Shown here: one piece after another, positions 22,511-37,500 of the stretch
How positions within the stretch are numbered: the first letter of the stretch is position 1
Layout of the letters: every line of letters starts with the position of its first letter
NCBI GenBank assembly: GCA_020086605.1
Contig: JACBWW010000017.1
Coordinates: 18,925,192-18,989,191, forward strand
Origin: Lanius collurio
Lineage: Eukaryota > Chordata > Aves > Passeriformes > Laniidae
DNA length: 64,000 nucleotides
Direction: 5' to 3'
Made by a program: the position numbers and the translations under genes
The notes under the pieces: model-generated
Seen by the model: the letters and a program-made list of their open reading frames with translations, nothing else
What the model was told of the DNA's origin: nothing
Databases searched by the model: none

Positions 22511-25500
22511 GTAAGTAACCCTGATAACTCGGTAAGTAACCCTGGTACCTCGCTATCTCAGTTACACAGGCAGTAATGGGGCTTAGACAAATGTTTTATA
22601 CAGTTACTTTAGAGCACCCGCCCTGAATAAACTCCAGCACAGGTGGTTGGAGCTACAGAGCACAAAGCTGAGTATTTCTTCTGGTATTTGATTGCTTCTG
22701 GAGATTACAAGTATTAAAAAAATAGTTATAAAAAAATTGTGCCTATTCTGGGTTTGTGTTAAAAATACATAGAGAAAGAGATCACACAGGCACTTAAAAG
22801 AAGACAAAAGCATGTGCATGCAAAAACTAGACATGAGGAATTCTAGCCTGTTTGAGAATTTCAGAGTACTGAAACCTATAGCGGGAAACAGATATACATA
22901 CAACCTTATTGAAAGTATGTAATGAGTTTATGTAATTGTCCAAGTTAACTGCTAACAGTTCTCCAGGGAGGTGATTCTAATCGAAGGAGAAATACACAAA
23001 GGTCAATGTTGAAGAATAAATACAACAACCTAGACATGCAGGAGAAGCAGCATCTCATGGGTTTTTTCCAGATGATTTTTAGTCTCCACAAGATGATTTG
23101 GCAGATTAAATTCACTAAGCCATCAAATAATTTTGATCCAAAATATGGATAATTCATACTCTTAAACAAGGACTCGGTTAAAGCTAGCACATTTTAAATT
23201 AATGCCTCACAGAGCAGTATTTATATCTTTCCCCTCTTGCCCTTTTTTAATACAGAGCTGATAGAATAAATTTGCTGCCTGAAGAAAAAAGTGCCAGATG
23301 ATATTGTTTACTGCTTCTGTATAGAGCATAAGATATATAATAAAATGCCCATAGGATTCTGGGCTTGTGGATTCCTGAAATGGCTTCCCGGCCTGCCTCA
23401 AGTTGCAGGTACTCAGGAGAGCTGAAATGAGTGCTGTACATTGTTGACACACCCTGACATATCCTCACTTCAGTTGTTTCCAGCTTTGAATTTGAAGGCT
23501 GTTTCCTAGTGGTACAGAGCACTCTAAGCCACTTAGATCTACATGCTTGCACGTTTATGTTGTGGGTGACCTAGGTTTGATTTTCTTAGTTGCATTGCAA
23601 AGAATCTGAAAGAATTTAAGACAAAGAGGCCACACATTTGAAAGCCTCTTCAGTTACAAGAGAACAGACTTCATACTTAGAAATGAGGCTTCACCATGGA
23701 GTTAATCCTGCTGCAAAGCACTTTCAGAGTTTAATTTTGTCTTGTAAACTTTTTAATCTGGTTTCCACTTTCACTTAAACTTAAAAGGGGATAAACATAA
23801 TCGTTTAATCTTCTAGGGCAAACTGCAATTAAAACCTGCTTTTCATTCTTTTACTTAAGAAAGATTTGGAAAAAGAGCAGCTGAAGACTCTAAAGAAGGT
23901 AGTCAAGCAGTTTGAAAATGGACTTGTATCCTTTTTGCCACTGTGGAATTCTGAAGTCATGGTGTTTTATGTATAGTAATACTCTTGAGTTTTCAGCCAA
24001 GTATTTGATGCTGTACTATGCTTCCACATGGAGAATTGGGGTGATCCACATATATGCTCATCACTGGCCTTCTTGTGTGCACACAGCCAAGGTTGGTAGG
24101 TTGGCAAGATTCTTGGATATTATATTCATTTGTCACAAAATTCAAAAGAGGGTTCCCACCTGTACAGCAGCTGAAATGTAACTGTTGTACTTTCAATTCA
24201 GAATAGAAAAGCATGATAATTGCCACTACTTAAGAAACAGCAAAAAGCAATGACTTCCAGTAAGGAGACATTTTAAGGAAAAATGTTTTCATATTTACAA
24301 TACAAACTGAAAGGTTCCAATAATGAGAAGTACTAGGAAGGATGTCAGCATATGGAAAAATGTGATTAATTTCATACAGTTCCGATAATTGCACAACGAT
24401 TTAAGGCATCACACTACAACTGAGTCGTGTACTTAAAGGCAGTTTCTAAGAGTCAGTGGATTGGTAGTAACTTCTCAGTCTCAGATTTCTGTTCAGTTTT
24501 GATTTTGTGGCTCTACCCTAAATTAAATAACCTCAATATGTATTTGGGTGCAGATTTTCAAACTTCGGTTTAGTCACTTGGGAATAGAGTAGAAAACAAC
24601 TTAAATATCACAAGGCTGTCTCAGAATTTAGATAGGTAAATCTGACACTGTGATGTAAAAACTTTTCATCCTTCATTTTTAGAAGTTTAGTGCTGAACTT
24701 CTGGTGAGTTCAGCTAAGAAGACACCTAAATCAGATTTGCAGAAGTTGTACGTATGTAAAAGTAAGGCTGCTTCAAAAAGCCTGAGTTTTGAGTCACATA
24801 CTTCTTTTAAACACCTAACTTGGGAAGCATTGGTCTTACTTTTTCTTGGTTGTGACTTTGAAGTGTGATGAGCAGTTTTCAGTTTTTTCTTCTAATTCAT
24901 AGTGGTACAGACTATCTGATTTCCTTAATTTTACATTAAAAGCCCCTTAAGAATGTAGCACAAATTACCAAAATTCTTAACCTGTGTGCAGAAAAAATGA
25001 ATGAACAAGAAGCTTTCACTGAGCCTTTATGTGAACTTATTAAATTATTTGGGTAAGTACCTCAGCCCCTCTTTTAGGGACTTAAACACTGCTTATTAAC
25101 AGATTTATACATTTTCTAAGGCAGCTGACATATCCCTACAGCATCTATCTACAAAGCTCCTATATCTGCAAGGTATCCACTGTATCATCCTTCCTTTTCA
25201 TCCACTGTCTTTCACTTGTGTCCAATTTCTGTTGACATGAAGGAGAGACCCATTTTAGTAGTTCAGTATCTATGCAGTTACATGCTGCATAATTCAAAAG
25301 TGTGTTGTACTTGGCCCCAGCTTGCTTGGAAGCAAGGTTCCCCAAGGTGTCTTATTGCCTAAGTCATTCTGGGACTGCTGGCCTCAAAAGTTTCAGCAGC
25401 CAAGTAGTACTGAGGTGTGTTGTGCTGTTTCAGACAAGCTCTTAAGTGAGTTTAAAAACATAGGGAGAATAAGGAAGAAAAAACCCAAAACTACCAGAAA

Positions 25501-28500
25501 ATTAGTGGCATAGTAAAACAGATATTCAAATACAATTTTGCATAGCTTCCTCTCAGCTGTTAGGCTTAATAAACAGAGAACTTCTCAGCTGAATCTTTTA
25601 GTTCCCTCATCACCCTCAGTTGTACTGCTTGTCTTTGCTGCCACACAGTGGGGATTGAGGAGGTGCATCACGGAGTTCAATTTTCTTTGGTGTTTGAAGC
25701 GTGACAAAACTGAGAATGAAATGTATGAAATCAATAAAATGCAGCTGTGAGTCTTCTCATCTGTTAGAGCAGTTCAGCACTAATTGTTGGTTTCTGCAAT
25801 GAATATATTTCGGAAAAGTGCACCCTTGGGTTTTGCTTTAATTTCTGTACTATGGAAATTACACCAGAATTCACTACTACTTCCTATGACAGAGAATCAT
25901 TTAAACAGAGGCAAGGGCTGGGTTTGGTTCTGGTTTTTTTTAATTCATTTTCAGATACATGAATTTCTCCAGTAAAATATTCCACTGTTTCATGACTGCT
26001 TCTATTTACTGGTCTTCTTCCCACTTTTTTTTTTAATGTCTTGTTTCTCCCTCCCCTGCTTCCTCCAACATTTCTGCCATTATTTGCTCTCTCCTTTTTT
26101 TTTTTCCTCTGGCAGTGTTTACAGAGGTAAACCTACCAGAAAGCTGTTTCTACAGTGTGTGCTGCAGTGACCTTAGCTTAATATTGTAATATTTACTGTC
26201 AGAGAGTTCTTAGCACTTACATGTTTATGTTATATCTGAATATTTTGAATATGTTATTGAAGATTTATTAGTATTCCGTTTTTAATAATAAATTTATTGT
26301 TGGGCTATTTGGAGTCAGTTTATTGGCTTTACTTTTATCCATTTCAAGAGGTTTATTGGCTTTACTTTTATCCATTTCAAGAGGTCTTGCCCAGAGATAT
26401 GATCCCCTTTTTTCCCACGTCTGTACATAGCCTAGCTCTGCAGTAGCCTGGCGGTGTCTAGGTTGTAGGATTTAGTCTTCCACATTTAAATTGCATTTTT
26501 TTATTCAGCATGTCTTGTTGCATCATATTTGAATTATGAAAGTATTGTCTATGAACGTGTACCACTAATTGCCAACATGTAATTGCAGATCGTGAAGCTC
26601 TCAGTTTAGAATCAGCATTGCAAAGAATGCGTTCATCCTGGAAAAATGTCCTTATCTGCCAAAATTATCAAGCAAGAAGAGCTGCTGAACTTTTCTGGTG
26701 ACTTGATTAAAGCATAGTTGTAATATTTTTAAATTTCATTTTTCAGGTTACCATTTCAAAAAAAGAAATCATCTGATGAAGTAAACTATTCCGTTGAAGT
26801 TTCACAATCCATTGCACACCTGGGTGAGTGTAACCTGATATGCCACAATAAAATTATTATTATGCCACAATAAAATCAACTGTATTATTAGCAGGATTTT
26901 AATTTATTGTTACTCCTTAGTAAATGTTGGTAATTTCTTTTCTGCTTTTTAGTATTAGAAACAATTTTTACTTTGCTTTACAGCTAGCTTGCACATTGGC
27001 CAGCAGAATTATCTGTTTGCCAGTGTCAAAAGCTACATGAGAAGACTTTATCAGTACAGATGAAGAATTAAACCTGTATATAGCCTGTTTCATTTCATTT
27101 TGATCTGAGGAATGGGGTTATTACTGTAAACACTGAAACCTGGGATGTGAGGAATATGTATCCTTCCTGATTCTTTGAAACCAAATGGAAGATACACGTG
27201 AGAAGCAGTAACTCCTGACTTCCAGCTCAAACCTTCAAAACCCAAAAGCTTGAGAATTATCACCTACAAAGGCAGTGTACAAGGCAGTTTACTGCCATGC
27301 CTTACTAAGAGCAATAGCTTCTGACTTCAGCTTCCCATTTCATCAGAGCTGTGAGCTTTTGTCTTTCAAAAATCTCTTTTAGGAGTGCTGTTGAGGAAAA
27401 GGTGTCAAAATCATGTCTTAATGTCACTGGACCTCTTAATAACAAAATATCTTTTTATGATCCTTTTACATCCTCTTTTGTGTCACATTTGTGATGTTCA
27501 AAGAAAATACTGTAAGGACTGTAGGTTAAAAGGATTCAGAATAGAGCAGGAGTGATAATACAGCTCAGTTAATAGACATAAATGGTAGAAAGGTAGCACA
27601 ATCAGCCTGTCATACATGAAAGAAATGTCCTTGAAATCAGTAAAAACAGACTTTTAGAAGTCTTTATTTTCACAAATCCAAGTCTAAAAAAGACTTGTAG
27701 AAGTCTTTATTTTCACAAATTCCAAGCAGAATGACCTGGTTGCTGACAGTTCCAGGTTCTCTTTAGAGTTACATGTCCAAAAAGACACTAAAATGTGAAG
27801 GATTGTTTATGTTACTCATATTACACACTGGTAGCTGTAGATTAAATTCTCTTTAACTTCTGAAAAAGATCTCTTTCTATGCTCCCTTTATTTCATATCA
27901 TATCTGCTTAGGAGATGAGTTTCTAATGACATGGTAACAATTGACAACAACTTAGTGTAGTAGCTTTCCTCAGAATTCCACAACTTCTGGAATAACATCC
28001 AGTGTCTTATAAGTGTCTGTAGCCATAAAACAGAGAAGGTAACTTTTTGACTAAACTTATGCTACTCCTCTAATACCCTTTATCCTCTCCAGTGTAGGAG
28101 TCTTTGTCTCTTGAATATTTTATAAACTTAGTATTAAATTACAGATTTGTAGGGGATATGACCAAAGGTAATAGTAAGGGCTGTAAAAAGAATACTGTGT
28201 TAAGAATACTTTCTAAAAAATTTGAAAAGTCTGTAAATTACATTTCTTTCTCTTTCTGACAGGTTACTTAATGACAGTGCCAAGCTCTCAAGTTAAAATA
28301 CAAATCTGTAAGTCTATTGTTAGCTTTTATAATATGGAGCTACCAGGAAAACTACTTTCAGGTAAATCACAGTATTTTTACTTTTAGTGATCCCAGCTAC
28401 TTTGAAGTGCCTCTTTTAATTAGCTATTGGTTATTTTTCTTTATAACTGTGGTTGCTATATCTCATATATTTAATATATAGCATATATATAATTGGCAAG

Positions 28501-31500
28501 TGTGCAATTAACATATTTTTATAGAGGTGCATACTCTAAATCTGAAATAAGTTCATCATTGTACAAGGAAATAATTTTTACACTTACAGAATTAGCATTA
28601 AATGGCATCCAGAAAATGTGAAGTAATATGAGATCTCTGAAATGTGGGTAGTGGAGGAGAAAAAAAACTAGTTAGGATCAGAGTTATAAGAAGAGAAATG
28701 TAGTTTTCAGCTTTTTATGTGTAGCCTGGTTTCACTTGTGTTGTGAGGGATAGATGTGAACGCCTCTAAATTTGATTGAGTTTGTATTATATAGACTCAT
28801 TTGAGCAGAGGTTTGAATAAATCATGTGACTTGTCTCTGCAGAAAGAGGCTATGCATGAGCTCAGGCATGGTCAGAATCCACTGTTGGATAATTCCTTTG
28901 ACTCTTACAACGGTGCCAGAGACTGTTGTCAGGTGAAGTCAGTTATGGATTGCCTCCCACAGGGGCACAGCATCGCTGTGCTCTGAGACAGCACTGGATT
29001 TATAGGCAGCCAAATGTCAGGGGAACAATGCCACAGTCTGGCTTGTGAGTGCAGGTCAAGGAGCATGCTTGATGTCAGTGTGCTCCCCTGCTGTGTTCAC
29101 GCAGTGTGACACTAGTCCTGTGCCCTCTTACAAGTTTTCATTTATTTTAGGAGGCCTAAAGAAGCTGCAGCTACTACAGCCCTTTAAAATTCTAGAAATA
29201 TGAAAGCATCCAAATCTGTTTTTAACCTTACGAACAGGACTCAAATCCTGCAAGTAGCTCTGTGTACATTTAGTTCTGTATCTGTAAATAATTCCATCAG
29301 GATAAGTGAATGTAATTGAGCAATTTTATTATTCTTCTTCCAGTTTAGAAAATAAGATATGTTATCTTGAAATGAAGAATGTTTCAGTCTGATTTTTTTA
29401 AATTCAAATATTTCCTCTCTAAGAATATGTGTAAATCTTGCCCAAGTTTCACCCTGCAGAGTTCTCTTATCTATAAAGTAATATCAGCTTGGAGCATATC
29501 AGAGTTTATGCTTAGTTAAATCTCATTTCACCGTGTGCATTATCTGTATTTATCAAGCTTGTACTTCATGACATTTGACATATATATTTATATATACACA
29601 CACACATATATATATTTAAGCTGCTTAAGATAAAATTTAATTTCCTGAGTTATCATATATAAATATAAATTTATTTTCTCAGTGCTTCACATTCCCCATA
29701 ATTCAGTAAAAAAGTAAAAGTAAAAACAGACACATTAGAAAGTCAACCTTGTAAATCAAAGTTTGGATTCGCCTATTTTAAGTAATATGATGATAGAATG
29801 CAATAATTCTCTAGTGAACAGGCTACCAAAGGGAACTAGGTTCTGCACCAACTTCCTACATGACTGAAGAAAGTTTTTCACCTCTATAACCCTGCTTTTG
29901 CTTTCATTGACTAAATTCTAAGAAACAATTAGTTTGTTTATGTAGCATTTAAGTCTGCTTGAGAGTGGGTCTGTTGGATATGTTTTAGGCACTATTCAGA
30001 TATAAGAAAAGGTCTTGTGTATTGGATTGTTTTTCTTAACTGCTTGAAATATGATAATTGATTCTCAGTCCTTTCTTGAGAAAGGATGAACATTTTATGA
30101 AATAACCAAAATTCTGAGAATTTATTGCATTATAACTAAAGCTATTGTATGTGCAGGTTACCAGCCAACAAGTGCAAGCTATAAAATCCAGATGGCTGAA
30201 GTAGGAGGATTAGCAGAAAGTCTTGTTTTGTCACTAGCATTAGTTGAAAATCAACTTACTGAGAAATTGTGGATACTCAAAGCTCTCCAGCATCTTTCCA
30301 TCTCTGGTTAGTAGAAACTGTTCTTTCAATAATCTCATTACCACTGATCTTAGATCATTTGTTCTGTGAACATGCCTGAAACAATTACTGACTAACAGAA
30401 AATTAATTACTCAGATTTTTATAATTTCAGGAAGAAATTGCAAACTTATGGTGAAGGCCCAAGCAGCCACCAGGCTCTGTTTGTATCTAAAGGGTGCTGA
30501 CCCCTCAGGACAGCTGGTGTTCCATTCCTCAGAAATCCTATGGAACCTGCTAGAAAACACCTCAAAAGAAGAAGCTATTAATCAGCTCAGTAGCTTGGAA
30601 TGTGTACAGTAAGTCCATGGAGCATTTCATGAATTAATGTTGTAAGTTTGGAGACATCTAAAGTATTCTACTGTGTAACATTTTGTTTGAAATTGACTGA
30701 GAGAAATGCAAATGGGTCTCTTATTACATCCTCATTAAGTTTTCAGTATTAACACAGTTGTTGCTGTTATAGGGCAAGAACAAGGTGTTCTGCTGCACAG
30801 TGCTGGAGAAATAGCCCTACCTATTGCTTTGTACCATAAAAAAGTTAATTGCAGCATTTTCAAGCTCCCACATTAGGCTCAAAAGGCTGGTATTCCTTCC
30901 CTGTTGAAATTCTTATGTTATAAAATTAGAAGGAATTTCTATGCCATGATGTACAAGGTTTATTCCTAGATCCTCTGCTGGAGTAAACAACAGGTTCTTC
31001 CTTAGTGAGTTAGACTGTTTTAAGTATTTAGGATTAGATATTTCTTCTCAATAATCATTCAGCAATGTCCAGTTCCACAGTTGAGTAAATACTGTGTCTT
31101 TGTAATAATTAATTATTACACAAACAGTGGAAGGTGCAATTTTTAATACATGCATCTTGCATATATGAATAAATTGGATGTCAAGCGGTACCCAGAAGAA
31201 TCCATTTCATAATAAAGTTTTAAGTGATTTCACTTGCAGTTAAACCCTAAGGGTTTGAAAAGTATGAAGCTGAATGAGGATCCATATACGTAGAGATGTC
31301 TAACTTTAGAATATCAAAGGAAAAGGTAAAATGCATTTCATTTTCAGTGCTTTGAAAGAAGTATTTGCAGACCTTCTCATGCATGGCTACCGGCACAGCG
31401 ATTATCAGCTACGGAATGACCTCTTGGTGATTGCCACGTTAGTAGCTGAAAACTCTGCAGCAGCCATGATTGTAAGTATTTAGAGTTGTATTCCAGAGAC

Positions 31501-34500
31501 AAACCACTTCTCCTACGTTACCGTAGGCTCAGTATTCTTCCCCATTAGGGTTCTAATATTTTTTTCTACTGTGTCTCCAGAACTTTTTTTCTTTCTTGGA
31601 TTTGCTGAGCAAGAAAACATTTTTTGTTTCTGCAATTGTCTTTTCCTCAAAGAGACTTAAAATCTGGAGGTCATTAGCCCAGAATACTAATGTCAACCTT
31701 ATTTAATACTTAGAAAATCGCATTAACGTTACTTATGTGCAAAAGTTAATGTTAACTCTTGTAGTCTTGTAAGGATTCTTGAAGGTGCCATTCTCCTATA
31801 ATGAGTTTTATACTAAATCTCATTTGTTGTTTGAAGGTGTAGGCTATGTTCATATGACCCAAATTCAATGTGTGCCTCATAACTGGGAGCAACAAGGGTT
31901 GTCCAAAAATCAGCTCAGGAGCTCTAAGTAAGATTCTGAGAAAATAATTACTTAGATCCAGTTAATAATAGGCACATAAATTCTTCTAAAGACTACATCA
32001 CATAATGCACTACCATGACTTGCCTGAAATGTAGATGACTCATTCTTTTGTAATATTCCAGAATTTTTATGAGAAACCTGCAGAGAAATTAACTTTTTAT
32101 AGATGTTAATATTCTTTTAGTCTCTTGTTTTACAGTTAATATTTAGAACTTCAAATGCAGTTGTGACATATATATTGAATAATTAAGCAACCAAATCCCT
32201 GTGGATCTATTGGCTGTGCAGGAATATAATACTTTCTTCTTGAATAGAAGTTTTCTAATTGGCTGTATTGCAGATGTTGTAGTCTGTAGTCTTACAGACT
32301 TTTCATTCAAGCTTTTCATTTAACACTAACTAGTATGAAATGTCTGTTATACTAGTGCAGCAACATATTTGATGTCTAAAATATTCAAATTTATCTGGCT
32401 GTAGAAACAGGGCATTTTTTTCCTACAAGATAAGTAAACAGGATATGTATTTTTAATTCCTTGTACTAAAAGGAAGAAAAATTGTTTCTATGCAAAGAAA
32501 ATACTAAAACAATTTAATTTAGGTTCTTTACTCTCAGCCTGCCTAGAGATTTTACAAGGTATAAATACCAGGTAGGAGAAACATTAATATTACCGTTTAA
32601 TCCTGCCTTCATACTAGAGAAATTTGCTTCAGAATGTTCCTTTTTTTCTTAATATACTATGCAAACAACTTTAGAAAATTCAGTCTTGTACTTTACATAG
32701 TTCAGAAATCATCATAAGAACCTGAGCCTTTGAAAAGGAAAACATTTTTCTCATCACAAGCAAACTGTAAAATATATGTAAAGCAAAATTCATAATGATA
32801 ATTATTTCTCTGTGTTAGCATAAAACTGTGTGTTTGCTAATTACTTACCTCAGAAACAAAACTCTTTTACCTCTAATGTTCTGCATAGACACCTCCTGGC
32901 TTTAGTCTTATCTATAGTTATATTAGACATTATTGTCCTTCTCTAAGCTCTCTAAGAGCTATGATTTACAAGATTTTGTTTTCTGAGTTTTTCATGTGTG
33001 ATATTGGCATGTTCTTCTTGTCCATAAATGCAGTTTTCATACGTTTACTTGTAAATGCACTGAACTTGAAGTGTATTGGTCTGCATAACTGAAGCCACAA
33101 AATTGTATGTACTGATGACCCTGATGTAAAACATGAACAGATGCATTTCAAAAAACACAGCTCTAAGAGCACTGAGAATACGTTTTTCTTGTGTTAGATT
33201 ATAGTAGTGAATACATGTGTTTGGGACTTCCCCATGGAAGTTCAGACTTGTACTGAATGAAACATGAGTTTAATTGTACCCTTAGGATTGCAGTTAGTTA
33301 TTATTGTATAATGTCCAAATGGTTGATGTCTTCTTTGGTAAAATTCTGTTTATCCTGCCATAGGATACATTAAACTCTGTGTTCTGAAGAAAAATGCCTA
33401 ACCAAAATTAAATCAGAAGTCTTAATGTCACTGCAATTTAATTTGATTAATGTATGTGTTTTGAATGCCTATTAGGAAAGTGGATTTGCAGAGCTCTTAA
33501 TAGTACTTGCAACATTTACTGAAGGTAAGAGATTCCATACTGCATAATTAAACAATTTTTGCTTTTTATTATGATTTTTTTGTAACTTATCTACAATTTC
33601 CTTCATAGTTAAAGTTCCCAATCCCTTGGTAAAAGGTTTTAAACTTACCTGCTCTTATGAGGACTTTGAGATGAAGAAGTTACTATTTAATGTAATAGGA
33701 ATCTTATCTAAAGACCCATCTGCTGCACAGGTAAGTTGTAATAGAACAGAAATAATAAGTAAAAAAAAAAAAAAGGAATCACAAAAATATTATTTATCTG
33801 TCCATCTGGCATGGCCCAGTACACTGAAATTATCTGTTCACCAAATCAAGAATTCATACATAGCTTCAGACCAAGTCCTGCTGTTGAAAAGCAGCATACA
33901 ATTTCTATTATAGAAAGTTAGAAATTTAGACCATGCTAGGAAAATTGCTGACAAGGGACTGCAGAGCATTGTTGAAATATACCTGAAGAACATAATAAAA
34001 TTTAACAAACCACAATCTGTGGGAAAGCTACAGAATATAAAGACAATTTGCCTGTATTTGTAGTGTTCATGACATAGTTTCTCAATAAAAAAAAAAAAAA
34101 TTAGTGTAGGACAGATAAAGTTGACTCATGCTTTAGATTTTTTCTTATTTGCATGTGAAACCTGTAAACTGTCTCTTTTTTTCTTTGTCTGGACTCTGCA
34201 GCTCCTGAGTGGAAATCATGTGATGCCAGCTTTACTTTATTATGTAAAACCAAATCAAAAGCCTGGATTTCATGACTGGTCTGCTGCCCAATATGAAGAA
34301 TTACAGCTTCATGCAATTGCTGTTTTAGCTTCAGTGGCTGTTGTGTTAGTAGATAAATATTTGTCCTGCCAAGCAAATACTCGTCTCCTTGTGTTCCTAG
34401 AATGGTGTATAGGCCAAGGTCAGTGGGTGCTCATGGCTTTCACACACAGGTAACCTCAAAACAGTTCAGCTGAACTTATTTTCTTTGATAGGAAAGGAAA

Positions 34501-37500
34501 ATGTAAAACTCATGATGTCAAAATGATTCTTTTTCAGTAAGTCACTTAGGAATCAAATGTTTCCAGATAACAAACACCCATCCTTTTTTTTTTTTTCTGC
34601 TGATGGGTAAGCTGATGCCCCTTTCCATGTGTACCACTATACTGATATTCCTTCATCTGTGTGGGCAGCCAAACACCTCAACTGTCTGTGTTTTATGTGA
34701 GCCAGGCACTTGCCTTGTGGCCAGAAGTCCAACTATTAATTCCTGCCATGAGACAGGACATGTTAACTCAGAGTGGTACACAGTGAGACAGGTTCCAGAC
34801 TAAAGTGGCTTCTGGGCATCAGATAAGAGTGTGGGCTAAGCAGAAAGATACCTAAGTGCACTCAGTTTTGTTGACCAGATCTCCAAGGATAGATATTTTT
34901 CATTATCAAATTGTTATGTCTTCCTGGGAATAAATTTTTATTTGGGTTGAAGGGAGATCAAAATGTTGATATTAAATGTCATGCTAAAGAACGTATTTTG
35001 AGTTTTGAAAACTACTCATGAATCTAGTAAGGTTAAAAAATGTATAATAATTTTAAATGTTGACCAAAATCTTACCTTTCTTATGCATGCAAAAAGTATA
35101 GTCCTACACGGAAAGGCATATTACTAGATGGTTTTAAACAAGAATAATTTCTAACTTCAGGGGATTTGGGGGTTTTTGTTGTTGTTGTTGTGTTTTGGGG
35201 TGTTTTTTGGTTTTATTTTTCCTGAGCACATTATCATTCTGAACATACACTGTCTGCTAAAGCCACTCTTCGTTGTGATTGCTCCACAGATCCTTTCTTT
35301 GGTCAAGGTAACAGTTTCCATGGAACAGGTGGTCGTGGCAACAAACTTGCACAAATGCGCTATGGCCTCCGAGTGCTGAGATTTGTTGTGTCCCTTTATG
35401 ATGATGCTGTGAACATTAATTTGTGTGACCAGGGAGCAATTAACCAGCTACTGGGTAAAGCAACATTTGTATTGCTGTTGTTTAATTAGTACATTTCTGT
35501 TGGCACTAAGCATGTTCATGCATTTTTGTGTGCTGTACTTTTAGTGTGTTATTCCTTAGACTGCTGAAAAACTAAAAAACTTCTACCAATTAATCCAAAA
35601 TTTAACTGATTTTATTTTTATTTTTTTTTACATTTCAACACCCATTGAATGAATTAAGCAAACCAGACAGTTTTAAAAGTCTAGGTGTTCAATTTCAGAG
35701 CAAAAGCTGCCCCTTCTCACTTTATGTTGCTGCATTTGGTACATCTTGTTTTCATTGTGGTAGTCCCCAGACACTCCAGCCCACGAGTATTTTTCCACCT
35801 AAGTCTATTATGGTGTTGCTTTCCACAGCTCCTCTTTAGCACAGAGTAAAACTAATAAAAAGGCACCTTTATATGAACAACATGAAGAAAAAAAAAGCAG
35901 AACAAAACTGCTTAACCACTGCTCCTGCAATTTTAGAGCATTCATTTCCTGTTCAGTAACACATACCTACTGTTAAATTTTGGGTTAAGTTCCAAATTAA
36001 ATTGGTTTAAGTTCTTTTCTTGCAATAACAGAAAGTTTTCAGTACTCTCAAGGAAAGAAAACAGGAAAGATCCTTTGGAATTCAAAGAGTATGTTCTAAT
36101 AAAAAGCCTAGAAATTACGTATTTTATAGCCTCAGTTGAACTCCAGTGAAAACTCAGTGGAAACCTACAGCTTTTAGTGAAAGCAAAATAAACACTATAC
36201 CTTACGTATCAGAATCAAGTAACTTTTCTTACTCTGGGGGAGCTTTGTGTATGAATGTCCTCTTCCACATAGTGCTTCCAAGGCAGATTTCCTCAGCAGT
36301 GGTGGTATTTCATGTCTTTCCCACATTTCCACTGTCAATACAATCGTTTTTGTAGCTGTGCAATAGAGTGAACCAGTAAGTTTGTTGTCTTTCTCTAGGA
36401 GTTCCTTAATTCACATCAGGTCCCTGAATTCCTTGCACTGGCACAATACAAGGGGCAGCTCAGAGTCTGAACAAGGGAGAAATCAGTGCAAACTGCTGTC
36501 ATTAGCTCTGTCACCAAGAGTAAATGCCATGAAACTGCAGCATCAGAGTGCTGCACTTCTGTCAGCTGTTATAAAAACACAGGAGATAAAACTGAACTTA
36601 CTTTAAAAAGCCCTTCATGTGAATTTGAGTTTTTAAAAATTAACAACTCTAATAGAATTTTGACTTGTGTACAGGGGCATTCATATATATAAAATATATC
36701 CATTTACAGACATCTTGAAGTATACAGTAAACAAATCTAAAGAGAAAGAAATTACCATTCTACTGGAAATCCAAGCTGATACATTATTTGTTTTGTCTGT
36801 TCTCTGTGAAAACAATCTCCACAGAAAGGTATGTATCTTTCTACCTTATACTGTGCAGACAATGCCAAAACATGTTATATTTTCATGTACGGGACACTTT
36901 TTTTTCTATTCAATTTAAAAACAAGTGTCAACTATATAGTTCATTGTTAACAAGTCATGTTTCTTGATACATCTAAAATGCAAAAACACTCAGAAATCCA
37001 CTAGCAAGTGTTGAAGACGATTGTTAATTTACATTATTTTGAAATTGATATAGGAAAGTGTGTTAAGAAATGAATTAGCACTTTGGAAAAACTGCAGATC
37101 TCTTTTCTGGTGTATAAGGACTATTTCCTGCTTTTGTGGACTGAATTTAGTACAGTATAAATACTTACATTTTTCGGTTTCCATTGTATTTTCTTACATG
37201 TTTACGTTTAGTAAGTATTGCTTAAGAAACATTGCTTTAATTAACATTTCAACAGGAACTCTTCAGCTGTGAAGGAATTGCTATACTTATCCCATTCTTT
37301 AAGATGGATCCAAAGAAGTTATATAGTGGATTAGGCCACAATTGTCTCCTCCTCAGTGCCCTCGACTGCTTGTGGTTAGTGAAGTATTTTTACAGCAGTA
37401 ACTCGGAAAAATGTCAAGTCTTTTATTTTTTAGGTCTGCAGTGCTATGATCTTTCTCTGCACATATAAGCCTTTCTTCTATTTACAACGTAAAAAATCCT

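Larger units (their letters stand above)
22511..33475 (+). other. CFAP69: CFAP69 introns 2-9
   Basis: Introns of 124 bp to 2.0 kb between the listed exons (longest 31472-33475). They are AT-rich, with no CR1 or LTR that I recognise. They hold two small tandem duplications (26318, 27648) and a TA/CA stretch (29577-29616). The GC-richer block 28800-29110 did not match any family I know. Confidence 0.6.
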
